The translations under genes and the position numbers were made by a program. Below, piece after piece: positions 54,146-63,599 of a stretch of DNA of 64,000 bases (position 1 is its first letter; the number at the start of each line of letters is the position of its first letter). Below the pieces are notes generated by a model. That model had not been told where the DNA came from. It saw only the letters and a program-made list of their open reading frames with translations, and ran no database searches. Source of the stretch: JABSSA01 sp039960995 (GTDB taxonomy: Bacteria; Pseudomonadota; Alphaproteobacteria; Rhodobacterales; Rhodobacteraceae). Location: contig JBDVKF010000084.1 of NCBI GenBank assembly GCA_039960995.1, positions 1 through 64,000 of the forward strand, written 5' to 3'.

Positions 54146-55387
54146 ATGCACGGGGTATACATGCTATTTTGGACTATTACCGGATTGATCGTTTTAGCGG
54201 TCTTTGCCTTGTTTGCGCGCGCCGTGGCCGTTGGGCGTGACACAGGCGAAAATCCTGCTGCGTACGATTTACGCGTCTATCGTGACCAACTGAACGAAGT
54301 AGACAGGGATGTCGCCCGTGGCGTTCTGAATGACACAGATGCGGAACGAGTGCGTACGGAAATTTCGCGGCGTATTCTTGCAGTAGATGCGGCAATGAAC
54401 CAATCACAAGCCAGCCAAGGCCAAACCGGATCCATGTCACGTGTGTTGCTTGGCGGTGTTGCGGCGATCATTGGGCTAGGCGCTTTTGGTATTTACACAC
54501 AACTCGGCGCGCCGGGGTACGGCGATCTGCGATTGCAAGACCGCATCGAACAGGCGGCTGAGCTGCGCGCCGAGCGCCCCGACCAAGCCACAGCCGAAGC
54601 GAGCATCAAGCAAAACGCCCCCCCCGCAGATGAAAACGCTGAATACATCGCTCTTGTCGAACAGCTGCGTAAGGCGATCTCGCAGCGGCCCGATGATTTG
54701 CGCGGCTATCGCCTTTTGGTGCGGGCCGAGGCCCGATTGGGAAATTTGGTGGCCGCCCATCAAGCCCAAGAACGCGTGATAGAATTGTCCGGTGGTCAGG
54801 ATGCCCCTATTTCTGAGCTCACAGATTATGCTGACATGATGATCCTTGCAGCCGGTGGATTTGTTTCTCCCGAAGCTGAACGGGTGCTGACGCTTGTTTT
54901 AGAACGGGAATCTGGCAATCCAATTGCTCTGTATTACTGGGGCTTGCTCGAACGACAAACTGGCCGCCCTGACACCGCATTTCGGATATGGGATCAGTTG
55001 TTACGTCGTGGCCCTGCGCAAGCGCCATGGATTGAACCAATCTTGGCGCAAATTGAAGAGGTCGCAGCCGTTGCAGGTGTGCGGTATCAAATCCCACAGG
55101 TTGGGTCAGGTCGTGGCCCAACGGATGACGACATCGCCGCCGCACAAGACATGTCGCCCGCCCAAAGGATGGAGATGATCCAAGGCATGGTATCAGGTTT
55201 GTCTGACCGACTGGCCACCGAAGGCGGACCCCCTCAAGATTGGGCACAGCTTATTTCCGCGTTAGGGGTTCTGGGTCGCATGGATCAAGCCGCTGCCATT
55301 TTCAACAACGCACGTGAAGTGTTTGGGGATAACCCGGGCGCGATGGATATGATCAACCAAGCAGCTGACAGGGCTGGGTTACAATAA
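54146..55387 (+). CDS. ccmI: Cytochrome c maturation protein CcmI
   Basis: 413 residues from ATG 54146 (GAGGG 5 nt upstream). ATG 54161, giving the common MLFW start, is equally possible. Two membrane helices (about residues 6-28 and 98-115) enclose the cytoplasmic leucine-zipper-like part (LRVYRDQLNEVDRDVARGVL). The rest is a periplasmic TPR domain (VEQLRKAISQRPDDLRGYRLLVRAEARLGN). CcmI delivers apocytochrome c to CcmFH. It is far from the ccmABCDG cluster. TAATG overlap with ruvX. Confidence 0.93.
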   Translation: MHGVYMLFWTITGLIVLAVFALFARAVAVGRDTGENPAAYDLRVYRDQLNEVDRDVARGVLNDTDAERVRTEISRRILAVDAAMNQSQASQGQTGSMSRVLLGGVAAIIGLGAFGIYTQLGAPGYGDLRLQDRIEQAAELRAERPDQATAEASIKQNAPPADENAEYIALVEQLRKAISQRPDDLRGYRLLVRAEARLGNLVAAHQAQERVIELSGGQDAPISELTDYADMMILAAGGFVSPEAERVLTLVLERESGNPIALYYWGLLERQTGRPDTAFRIWDQLLRRGPAQAPWIEPILAQIEEVAAVAGVRYQIPQVGSGRGPTDDDIAAAQDMSPAQRMEMIQGMVSGLSDRLATEGGPPQDWAQLISALGVLGRMDQAAAIFNNAREVFGDNPGAMDMINQAADRAGLQ

Positions 55388-55863
55388 TGCTGTGCGATTC
55401 CATCGAAGATTTCGCCGCGGCCCTGCCCGCTTACCGGGCATTGATTGGCCTTGATCTGGGGGAACGCACAATTGGGGTCGCGGTCTCTGATGGTTTGTTG
55501 ATGGTCGCATCCCCTTTGGAAACCGTGCAGCGACGCAAATTCGGTTTAGACGCCGCCCGTTTGCAAGACATCATTTCTGGACGCGACATCGGTGGCCTGA
55601 TCCTTGGCTTGCCCCGGAACATGGACGGCAGCGAAGGACCCCGATGCCAATCCACCCGAGCTTTTGCGCGAAACTTTTCTCGTCTTTGGGACGGCCCTAT
55701 TGGCTTTTGGGATGAACGCCTGTCCACCGTGGCTGCGGAAAAAGCGCTGCTTGAGGCGGATACGACTCGAAAGCGTCGCGCCGAAGTCATAGATCATGTC
55801 GCTGCTGGTTATATTCTGCAAGGCACATTAGATCGTTTGCGTGTATTGAGGGCTGAGGCATGA
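55387..55863 (+). CDS. ruvX: Holliday junction resolvase-like RuvX (YqgF)
   Basis: 158 residues. RNase H-like fold with GLDLGERTIGVAVSD (about residues 22-36, first catalytic Asp), GLPRNMDGSEGPRCQSTRAFA (about 76-96) and WDERLSTVAAEKALLEAD (second Asp/Glu). Involved in 16S rRNA 5' end processing and possibly recombination. It overlaps ccmI by one base (TAATG) and DUF1289 by four (ATGA). Confidence 0.93.
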   Translation: MLCDSIEDFAAALPAYRALIGLDLGERTIGVAVSDGLLMVASPLETVQRRKFGLDAARLQDIISGRDIGGLILGLPRNMDGSEGPRCQSTRAFARNFSRLWDGPIGFWDERLSTVAAEKALLEADTTRKRRAEVIDHVAAGYILQGTLDRLRVLRAEA

Positions 55864-56096
55864 ATGACGACCCCGTCTGGCAACGCAACGAAATCGAAAG
55901 CCCGTGCGTTCGCATCTGCGTTGTTCACCCAGAAACGCGCCTGTGCACCGGGTGCGCGCGTTCGTTGGACGAAATCGGGAATTGGTCGCGGATGTCACCT
56001 GATGAACGTCGCAGCATCATCGATGCATTGCCGGACCGTAAACCATTTCCAACAAAGCGCCGTGGCGGGCGCAAAGCGCGCCTTGAACGTGGCTGA
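55860..56096 (+). CDS. DUF1289 protein
   Basis: 78 residues with the four-cysteine pattern SPCVRICVVHPETRLCTGC (residues 15-33) and GNWSRMSPDERRSI, diagnostic of DUF1289. A small metal-binding protein is likely; the role is not known. It is translationally coupled to ruvX. Its stop meets that of the convergent dioxygenase gene without a gap. Confidence 0.92.
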   Translation: MNDDPVWQRNEIESPCVRICVVHPETRLCTGCARSLDEIGNWSRMSPDERRSIIDALPDRKPFPTKRRGGRKARLERG

Positions 56097-56834
56097 TTAC
56101 CAATCCTGACGCAGCCAGTCTTTTGGGTCCTGGAATTCTGGGCGGAAGAAGACGATGCGTCGGTCCGTGCTGTCACTACCTGACCACGGCGCCGTCCCAT
56201 GCAATGTAAAGCGGTGCAACAAAAAGGCCGCCCCTGGTTCGGTTCGTAATTCAACCATCTTGCAGCTGTCAAAAACCACTTTGCGCGCATCATGATAGGC
56301 TTGCGTCACGTCGGCATCCCTTGGGTTGCCATCACCAATCACATCACGCAGCGCCCGCCCTATGATCTTGTGGCTTCCGTCCCAACAGACTGTCGGTGAA
56401 GCGTTCGACGCATTAAGGGGCAGCCCCAATACAAAGGCATGAAATTCGCATGGATATCGCCGCCGGTCAGATCCAATGGGCAAAAGCCCGTCAACATGAG
56501 CGGCAGCCTTGTTGATACGATAAGCATGATTGGCTTGGCTTTGATCGCTGTCCGACTTGGGGTAACCGGGATACACGACAGATAATTGTGCCTTGTGCCA
56601 AGGTGTTATGTCCGGAATTTCATGTTGCCAAGCCCCGGTACATTCAACGCCTGAGATTTCGCCATGCGGTCCAGTGGGCAAAGCATCCACACCAACAAAC
56701 CAAGTGTCACCATGGCGCATATTGATTGCGCGCATCTCTTCATCAGACGTTATTTGATCGGCGATTAAATTCGCCGCCGCGGCCCATTTGCGCCCTTCCG
56801 GCGTGACAGGAAAAAGACGATACCCTGAGCCCAT
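56097..56834 (-). CDS. Phytanoyl-CoA dioxygenase-family protein
   Basis: 245 residues from ATG 56834, 2 bp after the TauE/SafE gene stop. Iron ligands of a 2-oxoglutarate-dependent oxygenase are visible: HVD in AAAHVDGLLP (about 108-110) and the distal His in LLHRFTLHGTAPW (about 215-222), with Arg nearby in STDRRIVFF to bind 2-oxoglutarate. Known family members hydroxylate lipid or amino-acid carbons. The upstream frame extension to 57251 is a shadow of the exporter gene. Substrate unknown. Confidence 0.82.
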   Translation of the reverse strand: MGSGYRLFPVTPEGRKWAAAANLIADQITSDEEMRAINMRHGDTWFVGVDALPTGPHGEISGVECTGAWQHEIPDITPWHKAQLSVVYPGYPKSDSDQSQANHAYRINKAAAHVDGLLPIGSDRRRYPCEFHAFVLGLPLNASNASPTVCWDGSHKIIGRALRDVIGDGNPRDADVTQAYHDARKVVFDSCKMVELRTEPGAAFLLHRFTLHGTAPWSGSDSTDRRIVFFRPEFQDPKDWLRQDW

Positions 56835-56836
56835 TG

Positions 56837-57655
56837 TCACATCAAAGCTTTGCGCAGCATATTGGCGGCCACAATGATCAAAAACACCGCGAATATACGT
56901 TTCAGCGGTTTCGGGTCCATCGAATGCGCCATACGCACTCCGATAGGGGTTGTTAGCATGGTCATTGAAATAACGACCAAAAACGCGCCCAGATTCACAG
57001 CGCCGATTGTATATGGCGGGCGCGCGCCTTCGATGCCCACAAACAGGAAGGCAACCACCGACGGCACTGCAATCAGAACACCAAAACCAGACGCCGTCGC
57101 AACAGCCCGATGGATGGGCATGCCATAAAGCGTCATGAGCGGAACCCCAAAACTGCCCCCGCCGATGCCCATCAAAACGGACAGGAACCCAATCGAAGGC
57201 GCAATGATCATGCGACGCAACCCGGTGGGAATTTGGTCCCCCAAACGCCAATCGACACGCCCCAAAGCCATATAAAGACCAACCAAAAGCGCCAAAATAC
57301 CAAAGAGCAATTGCAATGTCGTCGATGCTAGACGCGCCGCAATCACCACGCCGATAACGGCCCCGACCGCAATTCCCGGCGCGTAACTGCGCAGCAGATC
57401 CCAGTCGACCGCGCCTTTTTTATTGTGGCTCATCACGGACCTGACTGAGGTCACCACAATCGTGGCCAAAGATGTTGCCAAACATATCTGCATTAATTGC
57501 GGGCCATCATACCCAAGGGTTTGAAACGCATAGAAAAAAGCGAATACCAAAACGATACCGCCGCCCACGCCCAACAAGCCCGCCAAAACGCCGGCAACAG
57601 CGCCAATTGCGGCCAGCATTGCGAACATTTGGATCAAAAGTGACGTCTCGGGCAT
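56837..57655 (-). CDS. TauE/SafE family exporter
   Basis: 272 residues from ATG 57655 (AGGAG 8 nt upstream). Two repeats carry the glycine-rich turns GVLAGLLGVGGGIVLVFAF (about residues 20-38) and SVLMGIGGGSFGVPLMTLYGMP (about 160-181). Eight hydrophobic segments. It is a second TauE/SafE-type gene in the window; the two are not close copies. Coupled to the downstream dioxygenase gene, so its substrate may relate to that product. Confidence 0.87.
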   Translation of the reverse strand: MPETSLLIQMFAMLAAIGAVAGVLAGLLGVGGGIVLVFAFFYAFQTLGYDGPQLMQICLATSLATIVVTSVRSVMSHNKKGAVDWDLLRSYAPGIAVGAVIGVVIAARLASTTLQLLFGILALLVGLYMALGRVDWRLGDQIPTGLRRMIIAPSIGFLSVLMGIGGGSFGVPLMTLYGMPIHRAVATASGFGVLIAVPSVVAFLFVGIEGARPPYTIGAVNLGAFLVVISMTMLTTPIGVRMAHSMDPKPLKRIFAVFLIIVAANMLRKALM

Positions 57656-57739
57656 GTAGGTATCTCCTGCGTTCGACGTGCGATTATCCAATGCCGTCGC
57701 GCATTTCCACCCCAAGCCCGCATGTTGCTTTGATTTCGT

Positions 57740-58744
57740 CTATGCAGCCTGTTGCTCAATCGCGCCAAGCGCCAATTCAACGACTTCGGGACCAGCCATC
57801 GGTTTCGAGACATTCTCGGATAAAATCTGACGCCAACGCCGCGCGCCCGGCCGCCCAGTAAACAGCCCCAACATATGGCGTGTCACTTGATGCAATTTGC
57901 CACCCAAAGCCAAATGCGCCTCGATATAGGGCAACATCGCCAATACCGCGTCTTCTGCACGGCTGTCTGTTCCGTTGCCAAAAATCCGACGATCCGCCGC
58001 ACATAAAATACTTGCCGCATTGTGATAGGCCGCACGACCAATCATCACACCATCAAGCCCTGCGTCCAAAAACGCCTCAGCCTCGTCCAGAGTGGTAATG
58101 CCGCCATTTATCGTCACATGTAAGTTCGGGAACACCGATTTCATTTCATGAACCAAAGGATAATCCAAAGGCGGTACATCCCGATTTTCCTTCGGGCTTA
58201 GCCCCTTAAGCCACGCTTTTCGCGCATGGATCGCAACACGTTCACATCCAGCATCCTGAACTTGGGTCAGAAAGTCGGGCAGAACCGTTTCCGGGTCTTG
58301 GTCATCAACGCCAATGCGGCATTTCACCGTGACGTCGACATCAACAGCCTTGCGGATGGCTGCAACCGATTTGGCGACAAGTTTGGGCTGTTCCATCAAA
58401 ACTGCACCAAAACATCCCGATTGCACCCGATCCGAAGGACACCCGACATTCAGATTGATTTCATCATATCCAGCATCTGCGCCAATACGTGCCGCTTCTG
58501 CCAATTCTGCCGGATCCGATCCACCCAATTGCAGCGCCACAGGATGTTCAGACGGGTCATGGTCCAACAAATGAAAAGCCCGCCCCCGCACCAAAGCGGG
58601 TGATGTGACCATTTCTGTGTAAAGCAACGTTTGCCGGGACAATAATCGATGCAGATACCGGCAATGCCGATCCGTCCAATCCATCATCGGGGCGACAGAA
58701 AGGCGTGCATTGCTATTCAGATTGTGTGTTCTAAGCTCAGACAC
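57740..58744 (-). CDS. dusA: tRNA-dihydrouridine(20/20a) synthase
   Basis: 334 residues. The DusA motif APMMDWTDRHCRYLHRLLS (about residues 18-36), the catalytic loop NLNVGCPSDRVQSGCFGAVLM (about 98-118, with Cys105 as proton donor), KCRIGVDD and NGGITTLDEAEAFLDAG, GVMIGRAAY are all present. FMN enzyme that reduces U20/U20a in the tRNA D-loop. Start GTG 58744, the only possible start before the first motif; ribosome site weak. Confidence 0.94.
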   Translation of the reverse strand: MSELRTHNLNSNARLSVAPMMDWTDRHCRYLHRLLSRQTLLYTEMVTSPALVRGRAFHLLDHDPSEHPVALQLGGSDPAELAEAARIGADAGYDEINLNVGCPSDRVQSGCFGAVLMEQPKLVAKSVAAIRKAVDVDVTVKCRIGVDDQDPETVLPDFLTQVQDAGCERVAIHARKAWLKGLSPKENRDVPPLDYPLVHEMKSVFPNLHVTINGGITTLDEAEAFLDAGLDGVMIGRAAYHNAASILCAADRRIFGNGTDSRAEDAVLAMLPYIEAHLALGGKLHQVTRHMLGLFTGRPGARRWRQILSENVSKPMAGPEVVELALGAIEQQAA

Positions 58745-58949
58745 TTAACGGATCCGCAGACTAGGCAAATTGCAATGTGAGCACCTAATCGAAAACGGGG
58801 CTTACGACAATGGCTTGGGGACATTGTTCACATTGAAGTCTCTGCGCAACCGTCGCCATGATGATGCAATCGTGAATTGATGTCTGCCTGTGCGGGCTCT
58901 TAGGATTTTGAAGGAGCGGGCACTGCCTGCAGCAGGGAGGAAAGCACGT

Positions 58950-60341
58950 TTGCAGTATTTCATGCGATTTTGGTGCGTCTTACAACTGGCTTTAACCTTT
59001 GGATCAGTCGAGCTTTTCGCTCAGGAACGTCCAGCACTGCCAGATTATGTCATCACCGAATTCGGTGTGCCGCCAGCGATCCCTGATGGCCCTCTTTCGG
59101 ATGATCTAGCCCAAGCGGTGCGTCATACGTTTTACGGCTCAGTTGCGCCTGTCGGGTCCGTGTCGCGCTCGACATGGGACGAAACCAATTCGCAAGCATT
59201 GGAAACAATAATCGCCGCACGGGATACACGCATTGTGTGGAGCATTAGCGATTTAATGCGCTTTGTTTGGCAACGCGAGGTTTACGAGGAATTGGCCAAT
59301 GCCGGTGCGGACTTGCTGGGCATAACCTTCGATGACAATCCTGAAGATCGGTGGGCACAGATCACGAACCATCTCATTGCGTGGGATATTCCGGCCTATC
59401 CCACCTATCTGGACGCAAAAAGGGCCATCTACACCAATGCCGTGCATGGCTGGGATGGCCTGTTCATAGAAGGCGAGATCGAATGGCGCCTGGTGTCTTG
59501 GGGAGGTGTGCCAATCGACGCGCGGGCCTATGACACGACTGATACGCCCTGTAACTGCATTCCGGCGGTGGACAACCCTGAGGTTACGAACGCGACAGAC
59601 GCCACATGGTTGAAAGACAGCGACATCGTCTTCGGAATTGAAATCAATGGCGAAACGCGTGCCTATCCTCGCCGCATCATGGAAGTCCGCGAGATGGTGA
59701 ATGATACGCTCGGCGGGCGTGACCTGGGCATTCCCTATTGTACCTTGTGCGGTGCTGCGCAGGCCTATTTTACCGACGAACTCCCCATAGGTGTCGAACG
59801 CCCTGTATTGCGCACCACCGGGCTTTTGATCCGCTCCAACAAGGTGATGTATGATGTCCGGACTTTGTCGATTTTTGATACGTTTCTAGGCCATGCGGTC
59901 ACCGGCCCCTTAGCAGAGATCGGAGTGACGCTGAACCAAGCGACCGTTATCACCACCGATTGGGGGACATGGAAGGCCGCCCACCCGGACACCACTGTGT
60001 TATCCGAAGCTTTGGCCTTGGGGCGTGATTTTGATCTGCGCAATACCCGAGATGCGAATGGGCCGATCTTCCCTGTTGGGAATGTGGACCCCAGATTGCC
60101 CATACAAGAGGACGTCATAGGCGCGATTACGGCCTCGGGCGTTCCGATCGCCTTTCCAAGGGGCACCGCGCTCCTTGCGTTGCAGACCGGCCAAGAGATC
60201 ACTTTTGAGAATATTGAGCTGGTTTTGAACGCAGGTGGGCTGAGTGTTGTCGACAAAGACGGCTTGGATGTGCCCAGCCATCAAGCGTTCTGGTTCGCGT
60301 GGTCTCAGTTCCACCCGAATACAGAAATTTGGTCGGGATAG
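58950..60341 (+). CDS. DUF3179 domain protein
   Basis: 463 residues using TTG 58950 (GGGAGG 9 nt upstream); ATG 58962 and GTG 58890 are alternatives. A signal-like helix FMRFWCVLQLALTFGSVELFA precedes a periplasmic domain. DUF3179 is shown by VFGIEINGETRAYPRRIMEVREMVND (given here about residues 243-268), IPYCTLCGAAQAYF (about 280-293) and the SNKVMYDVRT turn. Cysteines PCNC and CTLC may bind metal. Function unknown in the family. It converges on the SDR gene with a 10-bp gap. Confidence 0.82.
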   Translation: MQYFMRFWCVLQLALTFGSVELFAQERPALPDYVITEFGVPPAIPDGPLSDDLAQAVRHTFYGSVAPVGSVSRSTWDETNSQALETIIAARDTRIVWSISDLMRFVWQREVYEELANAGADLLGITFDDNPEDRWAQITNHLIAWDIPAYPTYLDAKRAIYTNAVHGWDGLFIEGEIEWRLVSWGGVPIDARAYDTTDTPCNCIPAVDNPEVTNATDATWLKDSDIVFGIEINGETRAYPRRIMEVREMVNDTLGGRDLGIPYCTLCGAAQAYFTDELPIGVERPVLRTTGLLIRSNKVMYDVRTLSIFDTFLGHAVTGPLAEIGVTLNQATVITTDWGTWKAAHPDTTVLSEALALGRDFDLRNTRDANGPIFPVGNVDPRLPIQEDVIGAITASGVPIAFPRGTALLALQTGQEITFENIELVLNAGGLSVVDKDGLDVPSHQAFWFAWSQFHPNTEIWSG

Positions 60342-60351
60342 CCGTTGCCGT

Positions 60352-61080
60352 CTAATACGTCGCTCTGCCTCCGGACAGATCAAAGGCTGCGCCAGTCGTA
60401 AAGCTGTTTTCTTTGGAACACAGCCAGCTAATCATATGCGCGACCTCCGTGACATCGACAAAGCGACCACGCGGTATTTTAGACAACATGAAGTCGATAT
60501 GCTCTTGGCTCATCTGATCAAAAATTCGCGTCCGCGCTGCAGCAGGAGTGACGCAATTGATCGCGATGTCCAGTCTCGCACATTCCTTGCCAGCCGACTT
60601 GGTCAGACCGATGACCCCCGCCTTTGAGGCTGAATAGGCCGAAGCGTTAGGATTTCCTTCCTTGCCCGCCACAGACGCGATCAGCACAACACGTCCATAA
60701 CCGCGAGTTTTCATGCCCGGCAATATGGCTCTCAGAACATGAAACGACCCGGTTAGGTTGACCGAAACGATCTGGTTCCAATCGTCTAGTGGGTAGTCTT
60801 CGATCACAGTATTGGGTCCGGCAATCCCTGCCGAGTTGATCGTTTGGGTGATCCCGCCCAACACATTTTCTGTGTTTTTTACCGCAGCCGTGACACTGTC
60901 CCAATTGGCGATATCGACCTCACAAGTCACAACATCATCACCCAGCTTGGCCTTTGCTTCAGCCAAAGCTCCAGCATCCATGTCCCAAAGAGCAATCTTG
61001 CTGCCCTTGGATTTTAGTTCGGTGGCGCAGGCCAATCCAATGCCCTGCGCACCACCTGTTACGACTGCAACCTGATCCAT
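60352..61080 (-). CDS. SDR-family oxidoreductase
   Basis: 242 residues from ATG 61080 (AAGGAG 5 nt upstream). Classical short-chain dehydrogenase: TGGAQGIG cofactor loop (about residues 9-16), an Asp at the end of strand 2 (LWDMDAG) that favours NAD over NADP, NSAG (about 87-90), Ser in LIASVAG (about 136) and YSASK (about 150-154). Last gene of the operon that starts beyond the right end; it may oxidise or reduce an alcohol intermediate of that pathway. Confidence 0.88.
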   Translation of the reverse strand: MDQVAVVTGGAQGIGLACATELKSKGSKIALWDMDAGALAEAKAKLGDDVVTCEVDIANWDSVTAAVKNTENVLGGITQTINSAGIAGPNTVIEDYPLDDWNQIVSVNLTGSFHVLRAILPGMKTRGYGRVVLIASVAGKEGNPNASAYSASKAGVIGLTKSAGKECARLDIAINCVTPAAARTRIFDQMSQEHIDFMLSKIPRGRFVDVTEVAHMISWLCSKENSFTTGAAFDLSGGRATY

Positions 61081-61089
61081 AATCACTCC

Positions 61090-62694
61090 TTAGCTCAACG
61101 CGGTAATGACAGCGTCCGTTTGCGTTACAGTTGCAACGTTTTGCATGGCGAAATCAATCGAAGCTCTGTGCCATTCGTCGTTCATCGTTGAACAGGCATC
61201 CTCTGGGACAATCATATGAAAGCCCTTGTCAGCCCCCGTGCGCGCCGTGTGCTCGACGCTCATATTGGTCCAGCTTCCACAGTTGATGATCGTATCGCGA
61301 CCTCCATGACGCAAATAGGCCTCGAGCCGGGATGTCTCCCATGCGCTCATCGACATTTTCTCGACGATCAAATCCCCTTGCTTCGGTTCCAGCCCCGGTG
61401 CCGGGGCTACCCCCCAAGTTCCGCGCACCAGCGCGTTTTCACCTTTAAGCCCCTGCATCAGCGCGGCATGTTGCGCAAGATACGGGTGACCGGGTTCGCA
61501 AACCATCCAGACATGGATCACCATCACACCTTTGGCCCGAGCGATTTCCGCCAGACGCATGGTATTGGCCACCACGTTCTGGGATTTCGCATGTTGCGGG
61601 CTTCCTGTTTCGGCAAACGCGCCCCCCTCGATCATCACATCGTTCTGCAAATCTTGCAGGATGAGCGCCGCGCGCCTTGGGTCAATGCGATCAATCTGGT
61701 CTTTGATTTGCAAGGCATGAGCTGAGGTCGAAGAGCTTTGACCCGGTTGAGTACCCTGCGATCCTGTCGGAGTATGGGGTGTCATGAAGGCTTCTGATCG
61801 ACCGGTCGTCTTGGTCTGCACCGAATAAACTGAAGTCTCCGCGCAAATATAAAGCGTGCTCCAATCGGGCCCGCCCCAATGCAAGTTCGCGGCCATCTCA
61901 GGCAAAATGATCTCGCCCAGTTTGAGCCCATGGAAATCATAGACCCAAATCCCGCCGGGGGCTGTGACATAGACATTTCCTGCTTGATCGGCCTTCATTC
62001 CGTCTGGCACGCCTTTGCGCAAAGGTTCTTTGATGCCCGACGCAAAGATGCGCGCGTTGCGCAGCATACCATCCTCGTCCACATCGAACATCCGAATATT
62101 GGCCTGCTCAGTGTCGTTTACCCACATGAATTTTTCGCAAGGGCTCAGACACAACCCATTGGGTTGCGTGAACACGTAACGGTCCGAAACCAGCACGGGT
62201 TCCCGCCCCGGTTGATGCCCCGGCGGCAACATATAGACCCCTTGAAACCCCATCTGCAAAGAACGCGGCACGCCAAAACCTTCCATCCGCCCATAGGTCG
62301 GATCGGTAAAGAAAATCGCGCCGTCGCGCCGCACAACAATGTCGTTGGGCGAATTCAGCTCGCGCCCCTCATAATGCGTACAAAGCACCTCGCGCGTGCC
62401 ATCCGGGCGAATGCGCACGACCGACGACGTGGCATGTTCGCAAATCAACAGGTTCAGATCGGCATCATAGGTCATGCCGTTGCCTTTGTTCGACGGCTTG
62501 GCAATCTCAGTCACCCCGTGTCCCGGCACAAATTTGCGCCTGGTGTCACCGGGCATGTCGGAAAAGATTAGGTTCTGCTCAATCGGGTGCCACAACGGAC
62601 CTTCGGTAAAAATATATCCCGTGCCGATCTGACGTACCGGTTCGTGCTCAGCAATCAAGCTCCCAAAACGGTGATCTTTGGCGATATGGCCCAT
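61090..62694 (-). CDS. Fusion of SMP-30/gluconolactonase and isochorismatase-like domains
   Basis: 534 residues, GGGGGAAG ribosome site. Residues 1-305 are an SMP-30 propeller with the metal set Glu31 (FTEGPLW), Asn117 (NSPNDI) and Asp231 (PDGMKAD), known to open lactones. A linker rich in Ser, Thr, Gln and Pro (about 306-325) leads to a cysteine-hydrolase/isochorismatase-like domain (about 335-534) with Asp348 (LILQDLQND) and Lys446 (VEKMSMSAW). At the position of the catalytic cysteine (TNxCV in typical hydrolases) the sequence is TNMSV, Ser479, so thiol catalysis is not possible as in the family. True isochorismatases also lack that Cys. The two activities might act in sequence on a lactone and an amide. 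Confidence 0.85.
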   Translation of the reverse strand: MGHIAKDHRFGSLIAEHEPVRQIGTGYIFTEGPLWHPIEQNLIFSDMPGDTRRKFVPGHGVTEIAKPSNKGNGMTYDADLNLLICEHATSSVVRIRPDGTREVLCTHYEGRELNSPNDIVVRRDGAIFFTDPTYGRMEGFGVPRSLQMGFQGVYMLPPGHQPGREPVLVSDRYVFTQPNGLCLSPCEKFMWVNDTEQANIRMFDVDEDGMLRNARIFASGIKEPLRKGVPDGMKADQAGNVYVTAPGGIWVYDFHGLKLGEIILPEMAANLHWGGPDWSTLYICAETSVYSVQTKTTGRSEAFMTPHTPTGSQGTQPGQSSSTSAHALQIKDQIDRIDPRRAALILQDLQNDVMIEGGAFAETGSPQHAKSQNVVANTMRLAEIARAKGVMVIHVWMVCEPGHPYLAQHAALMQGLKGENALVRGTWGVAPAPGLEPKQGDLIVEKMSMSAWETSRLEAYLRHGGRDTIINCGSWTNMSVEHTARTGADKGFHMIVPEDACSTMNDEWHRASIDFAMQNVATVTQTDAVITALS

Positions 62695-62732
62695 CTTCTC
62701 TTCCCCCTTCTGTTGTCGTCAACGCCGTCCGA

Positions 62733-63581
62733 TCAAACCGGAAACCAGTCCCGACTTGGCAGCGTTTCAACCAGCGGCCCGGGGACAACCATGCCGGTGC
62801 GCCCGACGACCTGACCACGCTCAACCTTTGCGCCTTTGTCATGTGTCGGCAGGATCCAAGTGTAATTGTTCATCAATTTCTTGACCGCTGCCTTCTCTGC
62901 ACGTTTCGAACCGGAGTGGTTACCCGTCGTCTGCGGCTCCATGTAATTGTTGACCCGCACGTGATTGACGATCTGATCATTGAAGTCATAGACCACGTCG
63001 CCGCAGATACAGGCCAGTCCTTCGGCAGTTTCGACAATCACATTCATTGACCCTTCGGTATGAGCGCCCGCAGCCTCGCACCACACTCCCGGCATGACTT
63101 CTTCTGCGCCGCTCAACTCAAGGTCCATGAAACGCATGGCCTCAGGTTCGTAAATTCGATCAACAAGGTGCTTGATGTCGGGTTTTGGGTATTGCGGATA
63201 CATGATCCCCGAAACCGAGAATTCCATTTCGCGGCGGTTCAGGATGACGGTCGTGTTCATCGGGAACAGATCATCCATACCAGCGTGATCGATGTGCAGG
63301 TGGGTATGCAGAACATACCGGATATCGCCGAGTTTCAATCCGTGTTTGGCAAGCTGATTTTCCATCCGGTTCTCGTGGAATTGCAACCCCCGCATGCCCA
63401 GACTTTCCATGATGGCGTTGTCGCGATACCCGGAGTCGACGACGATCGGATACTCCCCTCCGGTGATCAGAAAACCATAGACCGGAACCCGTCGCGTGCG
63501 CCCGCATTCGTGCCCCAGCACGAGGAAAGACGTTTCCAGTTCGATGTCGCCATAGTCCAGAACATGGATTTGCAAAGCCAT
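62733..63581 (-). CDS. Metallo-beta-lactamase-fold N-acyl homoserine lactonase-like protein
   Basis: 282 residues, GGGAG ahead of the ATG. The zinc motif HTHLHIDHAGMD (about residues 92-103), a later His in GAHTEGSMNV (about 172), Asp in ICGDVVYDF (about 194) and His in LPTHDKG (about 249). These are the AiiA-type ligands. Could open acyl-homoserine lactones (quorum quenching), but the genes around it point to lactone catabolism. 18 bp after the amidohydrolase gene. Confidence 0.87.
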   Translation of the reverse strand: MALQIHVLDYGDIELETSFLVLGHECGRTRRVPVYGFLITGGEYPIVVDSGYRDNAIMESLGMRGLQFHENRMENQLAKHGLKLGDIRYVLHTHLHIDHAGMDDLFPMNTTVILNRREMEFSVSGIMYPQYPKPDIKHLVDRIYEPEAMRFMDLELSGAEEVMPGVWCEAAGAHTEGSMNVIVETAEGLACICGDVVYDFNDQIVNHVRVNNYMEPQTTGNHSGSKRAEKAAVKKLMNNYTWILPTHDKGAKVERGQVVGRTGMVVPGPLVETLPSRDWFPV

Positions 63582-63599
63582 GATGTTACTCCCTATTAA

